The notes under the pieces: generated by a model | What the model was told of the DNA's origin: nothing | The model's input: the letters and a program-made list of their open reading frames with translations, nothing else | The model's database searches: none | NCBI RefSeq assembly: GCF_023072675.1 | Contig: NZ_JALLGL010000013.1 | Span: forward strand, 1-43,238 | Direction: 5' to 3' | Source of the DNA: Streptomyces sp. XM83C | GTDB taxonomy: Bacteria > Actinomycetota > Actinomycetes > Streptomycetales > Streptomycetaceae | Length of the DNA stretch: 43,238 bases | Position numbers and translations under genes: made by a program | Shown here: positions 16,163 through 24,863 of the stretch, in pieces | Position numbering within the stretch: position 1 is the first letter of the stretch | Layout of the letters: the number at the start of each line of letters is the position of its first letter

Positions 16163-16530
16163 TGCCGACTTTTCCCCCCGAAGCGCCGGATGCCGGGCTT
16201 CAATGTCGCGCAGCCCGGCTCGGGCCGTCAAGATGCGGAACCGCGCCGGCCCGGCGGGTGTGGCCCGTCCGGCCCTGTGCGGAAGGGAACTGCGGCTCCT
16301 GCGCGGGGGACGTCCGACCCTGTGCGCCGGGGGCTTCCGGCGTTGCTCGCCGGGGTTCACGCCGGGTTGTGCGCCGGGGGCTTTTCGCGGGTGGGCGGAG
16401 TCCTCCCGGCGGTTCGCGCGATGTCTGCCCGGTGGGTGCGGGTGAGTGTCCGTCAGGCGTGCGAGGCCCGTCCGGCCGTCCGGAGCGCCCGCCGCGGCAT
16501 TCCGTATTCGACATGACGTCAGTTAAACTT
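16163..16530. other. Non-coding gap with a 16-bp direct repeat
   Basis: No gene is supported between the membrane protein start and the SGNH lipase promoter. The stretch is very GC-rich and contains TGTGCGCCGGGGGCTT twice, at 16321-16336 and 16368-16383, within a run of related G-rich blocks. Open frames here lack codon bias and ribosome sites. Confidence 0.5.
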
Positions 16531-16553
16531 TTGACATGGACACTTCCTGTCAA
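16531..16553 (+). promoter_or_regulatory. TTGACA-N11-TGTCAA dyad upstream of SGNH lipase
   Basis: TTGACA at 16531-16536 is a perfect -35 sequence, but the inverse TGTCAA lies at 16548-16553, so it can also be read as a 23-base operator. No -10 box sits at ideal distance; TAGCTG at 16560 is 23 bases on. The site lies 54 bases before the lipase ATG. Confidence 0.45.
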
Positions 16554-16606
16554 CACGCGTAGCTGCTACCAAAGTTGTGGCAGAGATCCTGCTAAAGGGA
16601 GGTTCC

Positions 16607-17413
16607 ATGAGACGTTCCCGGCTTGTCGTATTCGTCAGCTCTCTCCTCCTCGCCGTGGGCACCGCACTGACCGGCGCGGCCACGGCGCAGGCCTCGAACA
16701 ACGCCGTCGCGGGCGGCTATGTGGCCCTCGGCGACTCCTATTCCTCGGGCGTCGGCGCGGGCAGCTACATCAGCTCGAGCGGCGACTGCAAACGCAGCAC
16801 CAAGGCGTACCCGTACCTGTGGAACGCCGCGCACGCCCCGTCCTCGTTCACGTTTGCCGCATGCTCGGGCGCCCGAACGGATGAAGTTCTGGCGAATCAG
16901 CTCGGCGGGCTGAGCAGCTCCACCGGACTCGTGTCGATCAGCATCGGCGGCAACGACGCGGGCTTCGCCGACGTCATGACGACCTGTGTCCTCAGCTCCG
17001 ACAGCACCTGCCTGTCCCGCATCAACACCGCCAAGGCGTACGTCGACTCGACCCTCCCCGGGAAGCTCGACGCCGTCTACAACGCGATCCGCAGCAAGGC
17101 ACCCAACGCCCGCGTCGTCGTGCTCGGCTATCCCCGCTTCTACAAGCTGGGCACGACGTGCATCGGCCTGTCCGAGACCAAGCGCTCCGCCATCAACGCC
17201 GCCGCCGACCACCTCGACAACGCCATCGCGCAGCGCGCCGCCGCGCACGGCTTCGTCTTCGGCGACGTCCGCACCACCTTCACCGGCCACGAGATCTGCT
17301 CCAGCAGCTCCTGGCTGCGCAGCGTGAACTGGCTGAACATCGGCGAGTCCTACCACCCCACCGCCGCCGGCCAGTCGGGCGGCTACCTGCCGGTGCTCAC
17401 GAACGCGGCCTGA
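16607..17413 (+). CDS. Secreted SGNH (GDSL) lipase/esterase
   Basis: A 268-residue exported hydrolase. The signal peptide spans about 1-29 (RRSR, hydrophobic core, AQA). Block I is GDSYSSG with nucleophile Ser44; block III is GGND in SIGGNDAGF; and the catalytic His is in SYHPTAAG near the C-terminus. Six cysteines in the mature part fit the three disulfides of the Streptomyces SGNH lipases such as the S. rimosus enzyme, whose length is nearly the same. It should cleave ester bonds in lipids outside the cell. AAAGGGAGG four to five bases before the ATG fixes the start. From memory, unchecked, S. coelicolor SCO1725 is the orthologue. Confidence 0.93.
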   Translation: MRRSRLVVFVSSLLLAVGTALTGAATAQASNNAVAGGYVALGDSYSSGVGAGSYISSSGDCKRSTKAYPYLWNAAHAPSSFTFAACSGARTDEVLANQLGGLSSSTGLVSISIGGNDAGFADVMTTCVLSSDSTCLSRINTAKAYVDSTLPGKLDAVYNAIRSKAPNARVVVLGYPRFYKLGTTCIGLSETKRSAINAAADHLDNAIAQRAAAHGFVFGDVRTTFTGHEICSSSSWLRSVNWLNIGESYHPTAAGQSGGYLPVLTNAA

Positions 17414-17433
17414 TCCCCTACAGGCCGCGCTCG

Positions 17434-17521
17434 CAGCCCCTCACGGGGCACACTCACAGCCCTTCACGGGCCGCGCACCCCACAGCTCCTCACGGGGCAG
17501 CCCCACAGCCCCTCACGGGGT
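17434..17521. terminator. Array of four small hairpins between convergent genes
   Basis: Four near-identical 16-base units with the plan CAG-CCCC-TCAC-GGGG-C start at 17434, 17457, 17483 and 17506. Each can fold into a four- or five-bp hairpin with a TCAC loop. The last unit contains the kinase stop codon. The array fills the gap between the SGNH lipase and the kinase genes, so it probably acts as a bidirectional terminator made by repeat duplication. Confidence 0.6.
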
Positions 17522-19183
17522 CGCGCTCGCGGCAGGAGAGGAGGCCCCGCCCGACGGGGTCTCCTCGACGCACGTCACCGAGAACCCCACCAGCTCCGAG
17601 GTGGCCCGCACCGGCGAACGCACCTCCACACCGATGGCGTTCTCGTACGTCCCGCCCTCCTCGTACGTCGTCACCGTCACCCGGTCCTGCCGGGTGCGCC
17701 CGCCGCCCTCGGGGAACGACAGCGTCCGCCAGCCCGACCCGGTGAGGTTCCCGTGCCGCGCCACCCACCGGTACTCCACCTGCGCCGGCAGCCGCCCCAC
17801 CGTGAACGTCGCCGTGAACACCGGCGCCGCGTCCCGCGCCGGCGGACAACTCCCCGCGTAGTGCGTGTGCTCGCCGGTCACGCTCACGTGCACCGTCTGC
17901 GCCGGGGCACCGGACACGCTGTGACTCGGCGTCGGGGCCGGTGTCGGCGAGTACGACGGCACGCCGGCCGTGTCGTCCTCGTCCGTCGCCGGTGTCGTCG
18001 CCGGGATGGTCGCCGGCGCCCCCTGGCTCGCGGTCGTGCCCGTCGCGCCGCCGCCTCCGCCGCCGTCACGGTCGAGCAGCGCGTACGTCAGCCCGCCGAC
18101 CGCGAGCGCCAGCGCGACCAGCCCCGCGATCAGCACGCCGGACGAACGCCTGCGCCCCCTGCCCCGCCCGTCGTCCGGCCCCCCGTGCCCGGCCCCCGCC
18201 ACCGGCGTCGTCGCGGCCGAAGCCGGGCCGGAGGCCGCGCCCGGCGGCGGCACCGGCACGGGTGTCGGCCCCGGAGGTGTCGGACGCGGACGCTCCGGGT
18301 GCGCGGCGACCGTCGGCGCGTACGGCAGCCCCGACGCCGTGGCACCGCGCGGGGTGCCGCCCGCCGCGACGATCCGCAACTCCCGCTCGGCGGTCTCCGC
18401 CGACATCCGCTCGGCGGGCTCCTTGCGCAGCAGCCCCTCGATGACGGGCCCGAGCGGCCCCGCCCGGTGCGTCGGCGGCAGCTCCTCGTCCACGATCGCG
18501 CGCAGCGTGCTCAGCGGCGTGTCCTGCCGGAACGGGGAGTTGCCCTCGACCGCCGCGTACAGCAGCACGCCCAGCGACCACAGGTCCGACTCGGGGCCCG
18601 GCCTGCGGCCCAGCGCCCGCTCCGGCGCGAGGAACTCCGGCGAACCGATCACCTCGCCGGTCATCGTCAGCGCCGAACTGCCCTCCACCATCGCGATGCC
18701 GAAGTCGGTGAGCACCACCCGGCCGTCGTTGGACAGCAGCACATTGGCCGGCTTCACGTCCCGGTGCAGCACGCCCACCGCGTGCGCCGCCCGCAGCGCG
18801 GCCAGCACCTCCGCGCCGATCTGCGCGGCACGCTGCGGAGTGACGGGACCCTCCGCGTCCAGCAGTTCGGCGAAGGAGACGCCCTTCACCAGCTCCATCA
18901 CGATCCACGGGCGGCCGTCCTGCGTGGCCACGTCGTACACCGTCACCACATTGCGGCTCGCCACCCGGGCCGCCGCCCACGCCTCCCGCTCCAGCCGCGC
19001 GTACATCCGCTCCACGTCGGACGCGGCCAGCCCCGCCGGGGCGCGGACCTCCTTGACGGCGACATCGCGGTGCAGCACCTCGTCACGGGCCCGCCACACC
19101 GTGCCCATCCCGCCCTCGCCCAGCGGCGACAGCAGACGGTAGCGGTCCCCGATCACGCGCTCACGGCCCGGCTCTTCGGACAC
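17513..19183 (-). CDS. Membrane Ser/Thr protein kinase (PknB-like, no PASTA)
   Basis: A 556-residue transmembrane kinase. The cytosolic domain (about 14-275) has the glycine loop GEGGMG (22-27), VAVK Lys44, HRDVKPAN with catalytic Asp142, DFG (160-162), and the activation segment ending SPEFLAPERA. A Pro-rich juxtamembrane region precedes one helix (about 350-370). The extracellular part starts with a Gly/Thr/Pro linker and ends in a domain of about 110 residues with two cysteines (SCPP and VTCVEE) that has no PASTA repeats; it may sense a ligand. The GTG at 19183 has GGGGG just upstream and starts at the usual place. A same-strand gene ends 70 bases upstream. Targets are unknown. Confidence 0.9.
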   Translation of the reverse strand: MSEEPGRERVIGDRYRLLSPLGEGGMGTVWRARDEVLHRDVAVKEVRAPAGLAASDVERMYARLEREAWAAARVASRNVVTVYDVATQDGRPWIVMELVKGVSFAELLDAEGPVTPQRAAQIGAEVLAALRAAHAVGVLHRDVKPANVLLSNDGRVVLTDFGIAMVEGSSALTMTGEVIGSPEFLAPERALGRRPGPESDLWSLGVLLYAAVEGNSPFRQDTPLSTLRAIVDEELPPTHRAGPLGPVIEGLLRKEPAERMSAETAERELRIVAAGGTPRGATASGLPYAPTVAAHPERPRPTPPGPTPVPVPPPGAASGPASAATTPVAGAGHGGPDDGRGRGRRRSSGVLIAGLVALALAVGGLTYALLDRDGGGGGGATGTTASQGAPATIPATTPATDEDDTAGVPSYSPTPAPTPSHSVSGAPAQTVHVSVTGEHTHYAGSCPPARDAAPVFTATFTVGRLPAQVEYRWVARHGNLTGSGWRTLSFPEGGGRTRQDRVTVTTYEEGGTYENAIGVEVRSPVRATSELVGFSVTCVEETPSGGASSPAASATP

Positions 19184-19253
19184 GGTGCCCCCATTTCGCA
19201 TCCGGGCGAACTGTCGGTTTCTCCACGTTCTGCGTCTTCTCCACGAAGGTAGC

Positions 19254-20834
19254 TCAGCCGAGTGCCGATGCCGCCCCCTTGAGCACCAATCCGGCTCCCA
19301 GAGCCACCACCACCGACGCCGACCCCAGCGGTGCGACCCGCCGCGCCAGACCGGCCAGCGGGTGCGCGGTCCACCGAGGGCGCCGCTGAAGCAGCCGGGC
19401 CGTGCCGCTGCCCAGCCGTACGACGGCCACGCCTGCGGCGGTGAGCGTCAGCGCCAGCCCGGCGCCGTACGCGACGACCAGCAGCAGCCCGAACCAGGCG
19501 TGCCCGAGCGCCGCCGCGCCGACCAGCACCACCACCGCGGACGGACTGGGCACCAGCCCGCCGGCGAACCCCAGGAGCAGGGTGCCGCGCAGCGTGGGGG
19601 AGACGGGGTGGGTGTGCGGGATGACGCCGTGGGAGTGCACGTGGGGGTGCGGGTGGTCGTGGTGGTGGGGGTGCGGTTGGGCGCCGTCCGGGTCGGAGGC
19701 GGGGCGGTCGTGGCTGTGGTCGTGCTCGTGTCCGTGTTCGTGCGTGTGGGGGTGCCCGTGGTCGTGGTGATGGCCGTGGCCGTGCGAGTGGCCCTGCCCT
19801 CGCGCCCGGAGGGCCCGCAGCAGCAGGGTCGTGCCCGCCAGCATCACCAGTGCGCCGCTCGCCACGCCCAGCCAGGCGATCACCGAAGGCGCCGCGGCCG
19901 AACCGGCGGTGACGAGGACGCCCAGGGCGACCACGCCGAGGGTGTGGGTGACCGTCACCGACGCGGCCAGCGGCAGGACGTCCTTCAGCCGCGCCCTGCC
20001 CCCGCGCGCGGCGGCCGTCGCCGCCATCAGCGTCTTGCCGTGTCCGGGGGCGAGCGCGTGCATCGCACCCAGGCCGACCGCGATGAGCAGGGCCAGCGCG
20101 GCGAACCCCACGGTCAGGTCGTGCCGGGCCACCAGCGAGTCCAGGGCGCGGGTGAACCGGTCGGCGCCGCGCGGCAGTACGGACGCTGCCGGGGCGTCGC
20201 TCTCCTCCTCCGCCGCCAGCGCGGGGCCGCCGGGCCTGACCCGCAGGGAGGCGGCGGCGGTGCGGGCGGGGGAGGACAGCAGCTCCTCCGGATAGTCCGT
20301 CAGCCGGTGCGAGGCCGACGCCTCCGGCACGTCGGACGCGGTCAGCGTGGTCCGGTCGCCGCGTGCGGTGATCTCCCGCCAGCCCGGCCCGGAGTCGGCG
20401 CCCGCCCCGCGGAACTCCACGGCGACGGAGTCCTCGCGGGGCAGCGGCGCGGTGAGCCGGCACTCCACGCGCAGGGTGTCGAGACCGGCTTGCCCGGGCC
20501 GCACCAGCACCCGGCCGCCCTCCGAGGTCACGGCGACCGTACGGCCGTCCACGGTGAGCGCGCTGTCGAGGGCGGCCTCCTCGCACCGCTGCCGCGCCCA
20601 CGCGTCCCTGCCCAGCCGCTCCAGGGCGGGCTTGGCCTGCGTGGCGGGGATCTCGGCGAGGTCCTCGACATGGTCCACGCGCAGCACACCGGGGGCGGCG
20701 ACGAGACCGTCGTAACGGTTGACGGTGAAGTTGCCCAGCGGGTGCGCCTGCGCGGACGCGGCGGGCAGCAGAACGAGCGCGGCGGCGGCCGTCAGCGCGG
20801 CGGCGCCGGAGACGAGGAACCGACGGGAAGTCAC
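19254..20834 (-). CDS. NicO/RcnA-type metal permease with His-rich loop
   Basis: A 526-residue protein. Residues 1-30 are a signal peptide; 31 to about 235 form an extracytoplasmic domain; the rest is a multi-pass permease. The NicO signature HALAPGHGKT lies at 259-268. Between the third and fourth helices is a loop (about 349-409) in which roughly half of the residues are His, with Asp and Glu between, suiting nickel, cobalt or zinc binding. Export or uptake cannot be settled from sequence. The GTG start overlaps the TPR gene's stop by four bases (GTGA), so it is coupled to the DUF4331-TPR operon. Confidence 0.85.
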   Translation of the reverse strand: MTSRRFLVSGAAALTAAAALVLLPAASAQAHPLGNFTVNRYDGLVAAPGVLRVDHVEDLAEIPATQAKPALERLGRDAWARQRCEEAALDSALTVDGRTVAVTSEGGRVLVRPGQAGLDTLRVECRLTAPLPREDSVAVEFRGAGADSGPGWREITARGDRTTLTASDVPEASASHRLTDYPEELLSSPARTAAASLRVRPGGPALAAEEESDAPAASVLPRGADRFTRALDSLVARHDLTVGFAALALLIAVGLGAMHALAPGHGKTLMAATAAARGGRARLKDVLPLAASVTVTHTLGVVALGVLVTAGSAAAPSVIAWLGVASGALVMLAGTTLLLRALRARGQGHSHGHGHHHDHGHPHTHEHGHEHDHSHDRPASDPDGAQPHPHHHDHPHPHVHSHGVIPHTHPVSPTLRGTLLLGFAGGLVPSPSAVVVLVGAAALGHAWFGLLLVVAYGAGLALTLTAAGVAVVRLGSGTARLLQRRPRWTAHPLAGLARRVAPLGSASVVVALGAGLVLKGAASALG

Positions 20835-22459
20835 CGGGAGGCCTCCAGAGCGCTGCGGGCGGCACGGGCGCCGAGCGGGGAGAAGCCCGCGTTCAGCTTC
20901 AGCGCCGCCGTCAGCGAGGCGCGGCCCTCGCTGCCGTGTCCGGTGGCCAGTTCGATCACGCCGCGGTGGTAGAGGAAGGACGCGTTGCGGTAGCCGGTGG
21001 CGCCGGCCCGCCGCGCGTACGGGAGGGCCTCGGCGTCCCGGCCGTTCACATGCAGCGCCCACGCGAGGGCGTCGGCGGTGTGCACGGTCTGCCGGCGCGC
21101 CCACTCGGCGCGGGCCGCGCGCAGCGCCGCCGCCCGGTCACCGTGGTCGGCGGCGGCGAGCGCCGTGTCCAGGTCGGCGTCGACCCCGTTGGCGCGGGCC
21201 AGCGCCGCCCACGCGTCGACCAGCGCGTACTGCTCCCGCGCCTTCTCCTGCTCGCCGCCCGCCTCGTACAGCTCGCCCAGCGCGACCAGCGGGCCCGGCA
21301 GCGGGGCGCGGCCGACGACCAGTTCCAGGTCGTGCACGGCCGCCTTGCGCTCCCCGAGCGCGGCACGGGCGCGGGCCCGGCCCTCCAGCGCGGGCAGATA
21401 GGTGTCGTCGGCGGCCAGCGCGAGCGCGAAGTACCGCAGCGCGCCCCGGTGGTCGCCCTGCCCGGAAGCGAGCCGGCCGAGCTGCTCGGCGACGTAGGCG
21501 CGGTCGCCGCGGCCCGTCGCCGAGGACAGCGCCTGCTCCAGGACACGGCGCGCGCCGGTCACGTCGCCGCGCAGCTCCAGCACGTACGCGTACCGGGTGA
21601 ACACCGGGATGCCGGGCCGTCGCGCGTCGGCGGTGTCGGCGGCGCGGGCGGCCTCCGCGTAGCGGCCCAGTTCGACGAGCGCGTCGATACGGCTGCACAG
21701 CGCGCGTTCGCTGTACGGGTTGCGGGCCAGGGCCCGGTCGGCGTCGGCGAGGGCGCCGGTGAAGTCGTGGCGGGCGGCGGCGAGCGCGGCCCGCCCGGCG
21801 AGCGCGGCGTCGTCGCCGGGGCGCAGCGTCAGCGCCCGGCGCAGCGCCTGCTCGGCCTGCGGATAGCGGGAGGGGTCGCCCTGGGTGCGGGCCTGCTCGA
21901 CGTAGGCGAGACCGAGCGTGGCCCAGGACGCGGCGTCGCGGGGCTGGGCCCGCAGATGATTCTGGAGTCCGCTGATCCGGGTGTCCAGGTCGTCGCCCGT
22001 GAGCACGCCCGGGTCGGCGGCGGACGCGGCGGACGCCGCGACGGCCGTGCCGCCCCCGCTCTCCCGCACCGACCCCACGGCCAGGGCACCGGCGCTCAGC
22101 GCCACGGCCAGCAGCAGCGCACACGTGGCCGGCCCGCGTGCCCGCCGCGCCGCCTCCCGGAACCGGCGCACGACGGCACCCCGTTCGGCGGCCGGGTCGG
22201 GGCCCGCCCCGCCCGCCGCCGTCCGGCCGTCGGCCGTCCCGCCGGGGGCGGCCTCGGCCGCCCCGTCCGGGTCCGGCCGGGACTCCAGGGCCGGACGCGA
22301 CTCCGCGGCGGGCCGGGACTCTGCGGCGGGCCGGGGCTCCGCGGCGGGCCGGGGCTCCCCGGCCGGGCACGACCCCGGGTCCGGCCGGGACTCCGCGTCC
22401 GTGCCGGGCGTGCGGGTGTGCCGGCGTTGCGGGCCGGTGTCGTGTGTGCGCGGGGCCAT
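20831..22459 (-). CDS. Membrane-anchored TPR-repeat protein
   Basis: A 542-residue protein. The first 100 residues are disordered, with a six-residue repeat of the type ESRPAA/EPRPAA (about 32-63). One membrane helix follows (about 110-130), then about ten TPR-like helical pairs (for example AASWATLGLAYVEQA, ALAGRAALAAARHDFTGALADADRAL, FLYHRGVIELATGHGSEGRASL). TPRs act as scaffolds, here probably outside the membrane. GAGGAGGGG six bases before the ATG supports the start. It lies between DUF4331 and the NicO gene and overlaps the latter; with the SigK/RskA pair these form a conserved-looking set whose biological role is not known to me. Confidence 0.85.
   Translation of the reverse strand: MAPRTHDTGPQRRHTRTPGTDAESRPDPGSCPAGEPRPAAEPRPAAESRPAAESRPALESRPDPDGAAEAAPGGTADGRTAAGGAGPDPAAERGAVVRRFREAARRARGPATCALLLAVALSAGALAVGSVRESGGGTAVAASAASAADPGVLTGDDLDTRISGLQNHLRAQPRDAASWATLGLAYVEQARTQGDPSRYPQAEQALRRALTLRPGDDAALAGRAALAAARHDFTGALADADRALARNPYSERALCSRIDALVELGRYAEAARAADTADARRPGIPVFTRYAYVLELRGDVTGARRVLEQALSSATGRGDRAYVAEQLGRLASGQGDHRGALRYFALALAADDTYLPALEGRARARAALGERKAAVHDLELVVGRAPLPGPLVALGELYEAGGEQEKAREQYALVDAWAALARANGVDADLDTALAAADHGDRAAALRAARAEWARRQTVHTADALAWALHVNGRDAEALPYARRAGATGYRNASFLYHRGVIELATGHGSEGRASLTAALKLNAGFSPLGARAARSALEASR
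22271..22360 (-). repeat. 18-bp coding minisatellite in the TPR gene
   Basis: The DNA encoding the ESRPAA/EPRPAA hexapeptides is a tandem repeat with an 18-base unit, about five copies with small changes. Being a multiple of three it can expand or shrink without frameshift, so repeat number may differ between strains. Confidence 0.7.
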
Positions 22460-22567
22460 GCCCCCTCCTCGTTCGGCGTGCTGTGCGGAGGACGTCGGGT
22501 GGCGCGGCCCGTGCCGTGGGGGACGGAGGGAATTCACGGGCCGCGCCGGTCGATGGGGCGGCGACCG

Positions 22568-24100
22568 TCAGTACGGCCGCCGCACGCGCCGGCGCCACCA
22601 GGCCAGCGCGGTGCCGATCAGCAGCACCCCGGCCGCGCCGGAGGCCGCGGAGGCGGCGATCAGTGTGGTGTCGGTGGAACCGTCCGCGCCGGCCGGTCGC
22701 AGCGCGTCGCCGAGCTGGCTGCGGACGTCCGTGTCACCGCTGGTGCCCTTGGCGAGCGGGCCGCGCGAGCCCTCGGTGGGCAGCGCCACGTACGGGAAGC
22801 TCTTCTCGAACTCCTTGTCGTTCTTGTCGACCGCGTCGCCCAGGTCGTTCTTGGCGCCGACCAGTTCGCCCTCGACGACCTGCAGCGCCGCGTCGATGAC
22901 GTCGTCGGTGAGCCGGCGCCCGTTGGGGAAGCCCGCCTTGTCGCCGTCCAGCACGCCGAGCCGCTTCGGGTGCATCGTCGGCTTGATCGAGGTGTTCAGC
23001 CGGAGTTCCTCCGCGGGGCGCACGTGCGGCGGCTGGTTGAGCCCCTCGACACCCTTCAGGAAGACGTCGACGAGGTCGTTGCGCGGCTCCGCCGGCGCCT
23101 TGATCTTGTAGATCGCCTCGATGAGCTTGGGCAGTTCGGGCTCGGTGACGTTCTTCAGGAACTGCGCGTCGTCCCGCGGGTGGGACGCGTTGAACTTGTC
23201 CTTGTCCTTCTGCGGGTTGACGACCTCGTTCACCAGGGGGTTGCCCAGCCGGGACACCTGCGTCCAGTCGCCGTGCGCGTTCTTGCGCTGCGTCGTCGAC
23301 CAGATGCCCACCACCGGCTGGTGCATCGACTGGGTGATCATGTGGTTGGGCACTTGCAGGGCGATCGTGTTGACGTTGTAGCCCTTGAGGGTGTCGTTGC
23401 CGACCTCGGACAGGTTCCCGCCGTACAGCAGGTCGAAGACCCGCAGGTCGAGGAAGAACGGGTCGTCCGCCTGCCCGGCGAAGGTCTGCGCGCCGCCCGC
23501 CGTCCTGTACACCGCCTGGTGCCGCAGCTTGGCGTAGTCCGGCATGGACGCCTTGCCGACGTTCGACGGGGCGACCGGTACGTCGTCCGCGAGTTTCGTA
23601 CGGGACACCGCGTGCCCCTTCTTCATCTTCACGAGTTCGATGTCGTACGTCTGTGTGACGTTGAGGTCGGGGTCGTCGAGACTGTCGACCGTGCCCGTGT
23701 TGTAGAGGAAGGTGTTCTTGTTCTTCACGTGCGTCTTGAACGTGTAGCGGAAGACCAGGTCGTCCTGGGCGTCCCCGTCGTTGTCGATGTGCAGCTGGTA
23801 CCGCGCGTCCTCGGCGAACGTGTAGAAGTTCGGTCCGCCCGCGGGCTCCTCGAAGGGGATCCAGTTGGCGACGATCGTCGTCGTGTCCGGCTTGTCGGGG
23901 CTGACGAAGGCGTACACGTCGGTGTTGTCGTACTGCGGGGTGCCCGAGATCAGCGGGGCCTCGCGGTGGCTGGAGGCGGACGCCTCCTTCGGTGCCAGCA
24001 CGGCCACGCCGGCGGCCGTGAGCCCTCCGGCGGCCAGCGCAGCGCAGACGAGGGCCGCGACGCTCCTGCGCGCCGCCCCGCTCCTGGAGTCAGATGTCAT
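22568..24100 (-). CDS. DUF4331 surface protein
   Basis: A 510-residue exported protein of the DUF4331 family. A signal peptide (about 1-42) is followed by the family start SSHREAPLISGTPQYDNTD, then VYAFVSPD, FRYTFKT, NMITQSM-type and HPRDDAQFL segments. The C-terminus has a hydrophobic helix (about 478-500) and a WWRRRVRR stop-transfer tail, so the protein is anchored facing outward. No enzyme activity is known to me for the family. It is the first gene of the operon that continues with TPR and NicO genes, and it is divergent from the sigma/anti-sigma pair. A GAGGAC ribosome site lies about ten bases before the ATG. Confidence 0.9.
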   Translation of the reverse strand: MTSDSRSGAARRSVAALVCAALAAGGLTAAGVAVLAPKEASASSHREAPLISGTPQYDNTDVYAFVSPDKPDTTTIVANWIPFEEPAGGPNFYTFAEDARYQLHIDNDGDAQDDLVFRYTFKTHVKNKNTFLYNTGTVDSLDDPDLNVTQTYDIELVKMKKGHAVSRTKLADDVPVAPSNVGKASMPDYAKLRHQAVYRTAGGAQTFAGQADDPFFLDLRVFDLLYGGNLSEVGNDTLKGYNVNTIALQVPNHMITQSMHQPVVGIWSTTQRKNAHGDWTQVSRLGNPLVNEVVNPQKDKDKFNASHPRDDAQFLKNVTEPELPKLIEAIYKIKAPAEPRNDLVDVFLKGVEGLNQPPHVRPAEELRLNTSIKPTMHPKRLGVLDGDKAGFPNGRRLTDDVIDAALQVVEGELVGAKNDLGDAVDKNDKEFEKSFPYVALPTEGSRGPLAKGTSGDTDVRSQLGDALRPAGADGSTDTTLIAASAASGAAGVLLIGTALAWWRRRVRRPY

Positions 24101-24141
24101 GCCGTCCGTCCTCAGTTGCCGACTTGCCTTGGTGACCGGTC

Positions 24142-24169
24142 ATTCGCAGCGGCGGACGGAGCGGATTGG
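24142..24169 (-). promoter_or_regulatory. Possible SigK-type promoter of the DUF4331 operon
   Basis: On the minus strand CCAATC (complement 24164-24169) is followed after 16 bases by GCGAAT (complement 24142-24147), about 40 bases before the DUF4331 ATG. This resembles the CCATCC / CCGAAT type of M. tuberculosis SigK promoters. The same gap has TTTTCCGG twice (24185 and 24198). Recognition by the adjacent sigma factor is inference. Confidence 0.4.
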
Positions 24170-24320
24170 TCGGGGGCGGAAATTTTTTCCGGAGATCTTT
24201 TCCGGTCCCGGACCCGCGTTTTCGGGCCGCCGATCCGTAACACCGTCAGGAGGTGTGCCTGCGGTGCGAATGCCAGGAGTGGCGGGACGGGGCCGATGCG
24301 GCCCGCGGAAGGGGGACGGC

Positions 24321-24863
24321 GTGGAAGCGGACGAGCTTCTGCTGCTGGTGGCGGGAGGTGACCAGAAGGCCTTCGAGCAGCTGTACGGCCTGGTCTCCGG
24401 GCCGGTGTTCGGACTGGTCCGGCGGGTCGTGCGGGACGCCGCGCAGGCGGAGGAGGTCGCCCAGGAGGTGTTGCTCGAACTGTGGCGCTCCGCACCGAAG
24501 TTCGACCCGCGCCGCGGCAGCGCCCTGTCCTGGGTGCTGACCCTCGCCCACCGCCGCGCCGTCGACCGGGTGCGCAGCGCCCGTGCCGCCGGCGAACGCG
24601 AGCAGCGCGAGGCGATGCGCGCCGGCGCGGTCCCCTTCGACCAGGTCTCCGAGGAGGTCGAGGCCGGCCTGGAACGCGAATGGGTGCGCCGCTGCCTGAA
24701 CCGGCTCACCGCGCTGCAACGCCAGTCCGTCACACTCGCCTACTACGACGGCTACACCTACCGTGAGGTGGCAGAACGGCTGAGGCTGCCGCTCGGTACG
24801 GTGAAGACGCGGATGCGGGACGGGCTGACCCGGCTGCGCGAGTGCCTGGGAGGTGCCGTATGA
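24321..24863 (+). CDS. ECF sigma factor, SigK-like (ECF19)
   Basis: A 180-residue extracytoplasmic-function sigma factor. Region 2 spans about 12-80 (AFEQLYGLV, AQAEEVAQEVLLELWRSAPKFDP, SALSWVLTLAHRRAVDRVR) and region 4 about 120-172 (CLNRLTALQRQSVTLAYYDGYTYREVAERLRLPLGTVKTRMRDGL). Its partner RskA gene starts within its stop codon (ATGA), which marks it as SigK-like. The GTG at 24321 with AAGGGGG five bases ahead is preferred; a GTG at 24264 has a stronger AGGAGG upstream, but the added codons have weaker GC bias. The DUF4331 gene across the divergent gap is the obvious target. The start is uncertain, the identity is not. Confidence 0.9.
   Translation: MEADELLLLVAGGDQKAFEQLYGLVSGPVFGLVRRVVRDAAQAEEVAQEVLLELWRSAPKFDPRRGSALSWVLTLAHRRAVDRVRSARAAGEREQREAMRAGAVPFDQVSEEVEAGLEREWVRRCLNRLTALQRQSVTLAYYDGYTYREVAERLRLPLGTVKTRMRDGLTRLRECLGGAV

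Noticed and set aside
16162-16884. Plus-strand frame between the membrane protein and SGNH lipase genes
   Set aside because: Cys/Arg/Gly-rich with repeats, no ribosome site, and it runs out of frame into the lipase.
17434-17521. Repeat array considered as a CRISPR
   Set aside because: Units are 16 bases, spacing is only 7-10 bases, the units are imperfect and no cas gene is present.
20936-24361. Plus-strand frame of about 1140 codons opposite the TPR and DUF4331 genes
   Set aside because: Its residues are the Arg/Gly/Val/His-rich antisense reading of well-supported genes, with no ribosome site or domain.
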